Source of the DNA: an uncultured Chloroflexota bacterium
GTDB lineage: Bacteria > Chloroflexota > Dehalococcoidia > UBA3495
DNA: 9,039 nucleotides
Direction: 5' to 3'
NCBI GenBank assembly: GCA_913052545.1
Contig: CAJXEF010000090.1
Coordinates: forward strand, 1 to 9,039
Position numbers and translations under genes: made by a program. Positions 5,234-9,039 of this stretch are shown here, piece by piece; positions within the stretch are counted from its first letter, which is position 1; each line of letters opens with the position of its first letter. The notes under the pieces are model-generated. The model did no database searches, was not told the DNA's origin, and saw only the letters and a program-made list of their open reading frames with translations.

Positions 5234-6793
5234 TTAGTCTGGTGTAGTCCCTATAGCTGGCAAAGTAGACTCGTCATCTACTGCCAACATACGGTTGACA
5301 GCACTCAGATAAGCCTTAGCGCTAGCAACTATGATGTCAGTAGATGCTCCTCTTCCCGAAAATGTTCTTCCACTGTCTTCCACCCTGATGGTAACAGTAC
5401 CAATAGAGTCTAGGCCTTCGCTTATGGATTGCACGCTAAAATCTACCAGCTTACATGAGCAACCTATAACTCTATCTATGGCTTTACAGACCGCATCAAC
5501 AGGCCCATTACCGGTTGATGCATCAGTGTTTGTTTTCCCATTTGGCCCGACCAACCTAACAGTCGCAGTGGGTATATCATGGTCTCCACTGGTGAAATGG
5601 ACCTGCTCCAAAGTATAGCTTATCGGTTCACTAGACTCACGTTTTTCCTCATCCATCAGGATTTCTAAGTCTCTATCAGTAACTTCTCTTTTTTTATCAG
5701 CCAGTTCTTTAAATGACTCGAAGATATTACTTATTTCTTCCCTAGACAGGGAATATCCCAGAGCCTCTAGCCTGGATTGCAGACCTGCTCTGCCACTAAG
5801 CTTTCCCAAGACCAAGCTATTACCCGGGACGCCTACCCGCTCGGGTTGCATCACTTCGTAAGTAGATCTGTCTTTCAATACTCCGTCTTGATGTATACCC
5901 GAGGCATGCCGAAAAGCGTTTTCCCCTACGACAGCTTTATTAGCTTGAACAGCCATTCCTGTTATACGACTTACTAATCTACTCGCTGGATACAATTGAG
6001 TAGTATCAATACCAATCTCAACCCCAAATAAATCCTTTCTGGTATCTAAGCCCATTATTATCTCTTCTAAAGAAGCGTTGCCTGCTCTTTCTCCAATACC
6101 ATTGATACAACCTTCAACCTGCCGAGCACCTGCCTCTATTGCAGCAAGACTATTCGATACAGCTAAGCCCAGATCGTTATGACAATGAACGCTCAACGTG
6201 ACATTCTCAATGCCAGTCACGTTTTCTTGCAACCTGCGCAACAAATTACCAAAATCAGAAGGGATCGCATACCCAACGGTATCGGCTATATTTATAGTAG
6301 TAGCTCCCGCACGGATTACTGCCTCCATCATCTCAAAGAGATATTCGCTATTCGTACGAGTGGCATCCATTGGAGAAAATTCAACATCATTACAATACTT
6401 TTTTGCTCTTTCAACCATGCTTACTGCCATCTCCATAACTTCTTCCCGATTTTTTCGGAGCTGGTGCATGACTTGAATATCCGAGGAGGAAAGAAAAACA
6501 TGAATCCGTGGGGATTCAGCCACTTTAATAGCTTCCCAAGCCTGATCTACATCATTTGGGTGAGCTCGTGCCAACGAACATATAACTGGTCCTCTGATTT
6601 CTTTCGCTATATTATTAACGGCTTGGAAATCCCCAGGAGAACTCGCAGCGAATCCGGCTTCAATAATATCTACGCGCAATTTTTCTAACTGCTTCGCAAT
6701 TTCCATTTTTTCTTCTACAGTCATCCCAATACCAGCTGACTGTTCCCCGTCGCGGAGGGTAGTATCTAAAAACTTGACTTTATCATTAGCCAT
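5234..6793 (-). CDS. leuA: 2-isopropylmalate synthase
   Basis: A 519-residue LeuA, which condenses acetyl-CoA with 2-ketoisovalerate in the first committed step of leucine synthesis. The TIM-barrel catalytic domain begins FLDTTLRDGEQ (8-18, metal ligand Asp15) and carries SVHCHNDLGLA (201-211, metal ligands His203 and His205), NGIGERAGNASLEE (231-244, Asn239) and FRHASGIHQDG (294-304). A linker follows, then the C-terminal LeuA allosteric domain (about 390-505) with GNGPVDAV (428-435) and GRGASTDIIVASAKAYLSAVNR (within 480-501), so leucine feedback inhibition is likely retained. Length fits the usual 510-520. The ATG has AAGGA about 9 nt upstream. It is the distal gene of the ilvBNC-leuA cluster, separated from ilvC by 216 bp holding a hairpin and a small ORF, with the bidirectional terminator after it. 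Homocitrate and citramalate synthases are relatives, but operon context and the LeuA motifs favour this call. Confidence 0.97.
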   Translation of the reverse strand: MANDKVKFLDTTLRDGEQSAGIGMTVEEKMEIAKQLEKLRVDIIEAGFAASSPGDFQAVNNIAKEIRGPVICSLARAHPNDVDQAWEAIKVAESPRIHVFLSSSDIQVMHQLRKNREEVMEMAVSMVERAKKYCNDVEFSPMDATRTNSEYLFEMMEAVIRAGATTINIADTVGYAIPSDFGNLLRRLQENVTGIENVTLSVHCHNDLGLAVSNSLAAIEAGARQVEGCINGIGERAGNASLEEIIMGLDTRKDLFGVEIGIDTTQLYPASRLVSRITGMAVQANKAVVGENAFRHASGIHQDGVLKDRSTYEVMQPERVGVPGNSLVLGKLSGRAGLQSRLEALGYSLSREEISNIFESFKELADKKREVTDRDLEILMDEEKRESSEPISYTLEQVHFTSGDHDIPTATVRLVGPNGKTNTDASTGNGPVDAVCKAIDRVIGCSCKLVDFSVQSISEGLDSIGTVTIRVEDSGRTFSGRGASTDIIVASAKAYLSAVNRMLAVDDESTLPAIGTTPD

Positions 6794-6815
6794 AACAACT
6801 GTCCTTTCAACCTAT

Positions 6816-6947
6816 TTAATCGATTATGAGATTATCCGATGTTTGAAATTCTGAATCCAATCTCAAGGACACGCAGTCCACCACATCCAGCCCTGCCAGG
6901 ACCAGCATGCGATGGCGAACTGCTCTAAACAGTACCTCCGATGTCAT
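6816..6947 (-). CDS. Candidate small protein, 43 residues, between ilvC and leuA
   Basis: An open frame of 43 codons, ATG to TAA, ending 22 bp before the leuA start. Its start follows GGGAGAGAAG (6959-6950), the same ten bases that precede the qor ATG, giving GGAG at ideal spacing. The product begins MTSEVLFRAVRHRMLVLAGL and continues DVVDCVSLRLDSEFQTSD; I do not recognise it, and it has no signal peptide or clear domain. It has seven leucines, none adjacent, so it does not look like a leucine leader peptide with an attenuator. It may couple leuA translation to the upstream message, be a true small protein, or be chance. Support is the RBS and operon position only. Confidence 0.4.
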   Translation of the reverse strand: MTSEVLFRAVRHRMLVLAGLDVVDCVSLRLDSEFQTSDNLIID

Positions 6948-6996
6948 ATCTTCTCTCCCTAAATAACCTTTAATCGCGATTTAACCATGCATAATT

Positions 6997-7042
6997 ATGA
7001 TGCCATGGATTAAACCTCTTTTGGGTCCATCCATGGCATCAT
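6997..7042 (-). repeat. 14-bp perfect inverted repeat across the ilvC stop codon
   Basis: Arms ATGATGCCATGGAT (6997-7010) and ATCCATGGCATCAT (7029-7042) with an 18-nt spacer. In the ilvC message this is a stable hairpin whose 5' arm is the codons for part of the C-terminal MMPWMD and whose 3' arm lies just after the stop. No U-run follows, so it is not a standard intrinsic terminator; mRNA protection or partial read-through control towards leuA is possible. Confidence 0.75.
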
Positions 7043-8011
7043 GGAACGGAGTTCTCTTCCGACTTCCTGAATGTTGCTAGTCCGAGCCGCCTGACGAAGA
7101 GGATTAAACCTAGGACGACCCTCGTCATTCTCAGCTATCCATTCTTTAGCGAAGCTACCATCCTGAATAGCTGCTAAGACCTTCCTCATGTTATTTTTTA
7201 CATGCTCATCTATTACCTGTGGGCCACGACTTAGATCACCATATTCAGCTGTATCACTAACCGAATATCGCATGTAGTTGAAGCCACCCTGATAAATAAG
7301 GTCAACTATCATTTTTAGCTCATGTAAACATTCAAAATAGGCCATCTCAGGTGCATATCCTGCTTCTACTAACGTTTCAAAAGCTGCGTTAATCAGAGCT
7401 GTTACACCTCCACAAAGAACCGTTTGCTCACCGAATAAATCAGTCTCAGTCTCATCTTTGAAAGTAGTTTCTAACACGCCAGATTGAGTGCAACCAATCC
7501 CCTTGGCATAGGCCAATCCAACATTTTTACCATTCCCTGTAGAGTCTTGGTGTACTGCTAGCAACCCAGGTACACCTACTCCCTCAGTAAACAATTCACG
7601 CATTCTATGGCCGGGAGCTTTCGGAGCAACCATCAACACATCGATATCCTTAGGTGGAGCTACGGCCCCAAAATGTATACTAAACCCATGGGCAAACATC
7701 AAAGCACTATTCGGTCTTAAATTAGGGGCTATTTGCTGACGATAAACATCACCTTGCAAATGATCCGGTATCAGAACCATTAGTAGATCAGCCATCTTAG
7801 CAACTTCGGGCACATCCCCTACTTCCAAGCCAGCTTCTTGTGCGGTAGCTCTACTTCGACTCTCTGGATATAGACCAACCACCACTTTCTGTCCATTATC
7901 CTTTAAATTCAAGGCATGAGCATGGCCTTGGCTACCGTATCCGACTATCCCAATTGTCTTCCCTTTTAAGACATCCAAATCAGCATCTTTATCGTAATAA
8001 ACATTTACCAT
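7010..8011 (-). CDS. ilvC: Ketol-acid reductoisomerase (class I)
   Basis: A 333-residue enzyme that isomerises and reduces 2-acetolactate or 2-aceto-2-hydroxybutyrate with NAD(P)H and Mg2+, the second common step of valine, leucine and isoleucine synthesis. The Rossmann motif [13 protein letters not shown] lies at 24-36. The cofactor loop GLYPESRSR has Ser and Arg, suggesting NADPH (inference). Further motifs are [23 protein letters not shown], the metal-binding [17 protein letters not shown] and [10 protein letters not shown]. The single C-terminal knotted domain marks the short class I form, and the length is normal. I chose ATG at 8011, giving [11 protein letters not shown], because AAGGA lies 7 nt upstream. 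A GTG at 8032 would add seven residues, mostly basic, made from that RBS itself. It lies 95 bp after ilvN in the same operon. A strong inverted repeat spans its stop codon. Confidence 0.97.
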   Translation of the reverse strand: MVNVYYDKDADLDVLKGKTIGIVGYGSQGHAHALNLKDNGQKVVVGLYPESRSRATAQEAGLEVGDVPEVAKMADLLMVLIPDHLQGDVYRQQIAPNLRPNSALMFAHGFSIHFGAVAPPKDIDVLMVAPKAPGHRMRELFTEGVGVPGLLAVHQDSTGNGKNVGLAYAKGIGCTQSGVLETTFKDETETDLFGEQTVLCGGVTALINAAFETLVEAGYAPEMAYFECLHELKMIVDLIYQGGFNYMRYSVSDTAEYGDLSRGPQVIDEHVKNNMRKVLAAIQDGSFAKEWIAENDEGRPRFNPLRQAARTSNIQEVGRELRSMMPWMDPKEV

Positions 8012-8106
8012 TTTCTTTCCTTTTTGGCACACCTTTTCAGTTTTTTAATTAATGGAACCAGTCGTTTCCTTAGTAAATCTGTATGACCTATAGAGGCTAT
8101 ACCGTG

Positions 8107-8694
8107 CTACACTCCTTCGTACGATCCTGGGGCAGAAAGCTCCAATTCATTACCATAATTGCCATAAAAATCTATCCCGATACTGTCGCTAACCCGACCT
8201 TCAGTCTGACCTCTAACCATTGCGACCCTACCTGTACGCATCATTTCTAATATACCAAAAGGCTCCAAAAGGTTAATCAAGGCATTAATTTTATCTTCTT
8301 CGCCAGTAATCTCTACCACCAATGTTTGGGAGCCAACATCTACAACGTTCGCTCTAAAAAGCTGGATTACTTCTATAATTTCGGCTCTCGTAGATGAGGT
8401 AGTTTTAACTTTGATCAGCGCCAATTCTCTGGACACTATTTCTTCATGAGTTATGTCAGATACACGAACTACCTCAATAAGCTTATCCAATTGTTTAGTA
8501 GCCTGATCAACCGTATACTGGTCTCCGTCAACCACAAAAACCATGCGAGATAATCCACGTTGTTCGCTTTGACCAACAGCTAGACTCACAATATTAAACC
8601 CTCTTCTACGAAACAACCCGGCCACCCTGGCTAGAACCCCTGGTTTGTCCTCCACCAAGGCGGTTATCGTATGATGCCTACCTTTATCAGACAT
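8107..8694 (-). CDS. ilvN: Acetolactate synthase small (regulatory) subunit
   Basis: A 195-residue regulatory subunit of acetohydroxyacid synthase. It binds the IlvB catalytic subunit, stimulates it and confers valine feedback. The first ACT domain (7-80) has HTITALVEDKPGVLARV and the helix LFRRRGFNIVSL, which form the valine site. A second ACT-like domain (about 88-160) has SRELALIKVK, LFRANVVDVGS and LEPFGILEMMRTGRVAMVRG. The family usually ends near that last motif. Here about 30 further residues follow, rich in Gly, Ser and acidic residues (DFYGNYGNELELSAPGSYEGV), so the C-terminus is somewhat long. The ATG directly abuts the ilvB stop (TAAATG), with GAGAGGG upstream inside ilvB, which points to translational coupling and matched subunit amounts. 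Confidence 0.96.
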   Translation of the reverse strand: MSDKGRHHTITALVEDKPGVLARVAGLFRRRGFNIVSLAVGQSEQRGLSRMVFVVDGDQYTVDQATKQLDKLIEVVRVSDITHEEIVSRELALIKVKTTSSTRAEIIEVIQLFRANVVDVGSQTLVVEITGEEDKINALINLLEPFGILEMMRTGRVAMVRGQTEGRVSDSIGIDFYGNYGNELELSAPGSYEGV

Positions 8695-9039
8695 TTAAGA
8701 GACCCTCTCGATTATGGGCTCTTCCATCATCTCATTAACCGACTCCCCTGCAGGGATCATAGGATACACAGGTTCATCTGACTTAACTATGAAATCCAAA
8801 ACCACCGGACCAGGTGTTTCCATAGCTTCTTGGATGGCCCCGACAACCTGTGTTTTATCGGTAACTCTAATCCCTTTAATCCCGTAGGCTTCTGCTATTT
8901 TTACAAAGTCCGGGTTTCCGGAATATTCGGTAGCGAAAAAGTCTTTATCGTAAAAAAATTCCTGCCACTGATGAACCATCCCTAGGACACCATTATTTAA
9001 AATAGCAAATTTCACATCAATCTGATTCTCAACAGCTGT
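8695..9039 (-). CDS. ilvB: Acetolactate synthase large (catalytic) subunit, C-terminal fragment
   Basis: The last 114 codons of ilvB; the start lies beyond the right edge of the window. The fragment begins TAVENQIDVKFAILNNGVLG, the end of the thiamine diphosphate-binding motif (the closing NN), followed by MVHQWQEFFYDKDFF and NPDFVKIAEAYGIKGIRV, strongly typical of the ThDP domain of acetohydroxyacid synthase. It ends PVYPMIPAGESVNEMM...ERVS, the normal C-terminus with the PMIPAG segment near the herbicide-site loop. It makes 2-acetolactate from two pyruvates, or acetohydroxybutyrate from pyruvate and 2-ketobutyrate. An apparent start at the GTG at 9015 is internal and should be ignored, because the frame stays open to the edge. 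It is followed without gap by ilvN. Confidence 0.96.
   Translation of the reverse strand, partial: TAVENQIDVKFAILNNGVLGMVHQWQEFFYDKDFFATEYSGNPDFVKIAEAYGIKGIRVTDKTQVVGAIQEAMETPGPVVLDFIVKSDEPVYPMIPAGESVNEMMEEPIIERVS

Noticed and set aside
5331..5977. Plus-strand ORFs of 95 and 66 codons
   Set aside because: Both lie antisense within leuA with no independent coding evidence.
6179..6688. 169-codon plus-strand ORF, with a second overlapping one at 6198-6476
   Set aside because: Antisense to conserved leuA; composition is rich in Ser, Ile, Phe and Arg as expected of a shadow frame; no RBS or family match.
6794..7009. A leucine attenuator before leuA
   Set aside because: No run of leucine codons in the small ORF and no terminator/antiterminator pair with a U-run.

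Overview
The window looks like ordinary chromosome from a moderately AT-rich, free-living bacterium. My best guess is a marine Chloroflexota lineage such as Dehalococcoidia or SAR202. That guess is inference: it rests on the ilvB-ilvN-ilvC-leuA order, a fused GreA-like protein, a selenocysteine-type peroxiredoxin and general codon and RBS style. No rRNA or marker gene fixes it. Genes are dense, and I see no tRNA, rRNA, CRISPR array, insertion sequence or phage module.

Layout. Positions 57-2267, minus strand: a likely operon of a zinc-independent quinone oxidoreductase, a free-standing DUF59/MIP18 (SufT-like) protein and an Mrp/NBP35-type P-loop ATPase. The last two are the split form of the usual DUF59-Mrp fusion, and the ATPase has lost the CxxC that normally holds its Fe-S cluster. 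Positions 2268-2703: a 436-bp intergenic region with a good qor promoter, a perfect 14-bp tandem repeat just upstream of its -35, and a doubtful 39-codon ORF. Positions 2704-3522, plus strand: an unusual protein joining the core-binding (SAM-like) domain of a tyrosine recombinase to a complete GreA; a strong terminator follows.

Positions 3550-4014, minus strand: a peroxiredoxin that a standard gene caller would cut to its C-terminal half, because an in-frame UGA lies exactly at the peroxidatic cysteine position. Both sides of the UGA are intact in one frame, with a start codon, RBS, -10 box and a candidate SECIS hairpin. I read it as a 154-residue selenoprotein (Sec46) with one cysteine, Cys72. 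Divergent from it, positions 4179-5171 (plus) encode a metallo-beta-lactamase-fold nuclease related to ligase-associated DNA exonucleases, ending in a 25-bp perfect-stem bidirectional terminator.

Positions 5234-9039, minus strand: the branched-chain amino acid operon. It is transcribed from beyond the right edge as ilvB (partial), ilvN, ilvC, a candidate 43-residue small ORF, then leuA. IlvBN make acetolactate, IlvC reduces and isomerises it towards valine and isoleucine, and LeuA diverts 2-ketoisovalerate to leucine. A 14-bp perfect inverted repeat spans the ilvC stop codon and may set downstream expression or mRNA stability.

The observations most worth following are the selenocysteine peroxiredoxin and the recombinase-domain/GreA fusion.
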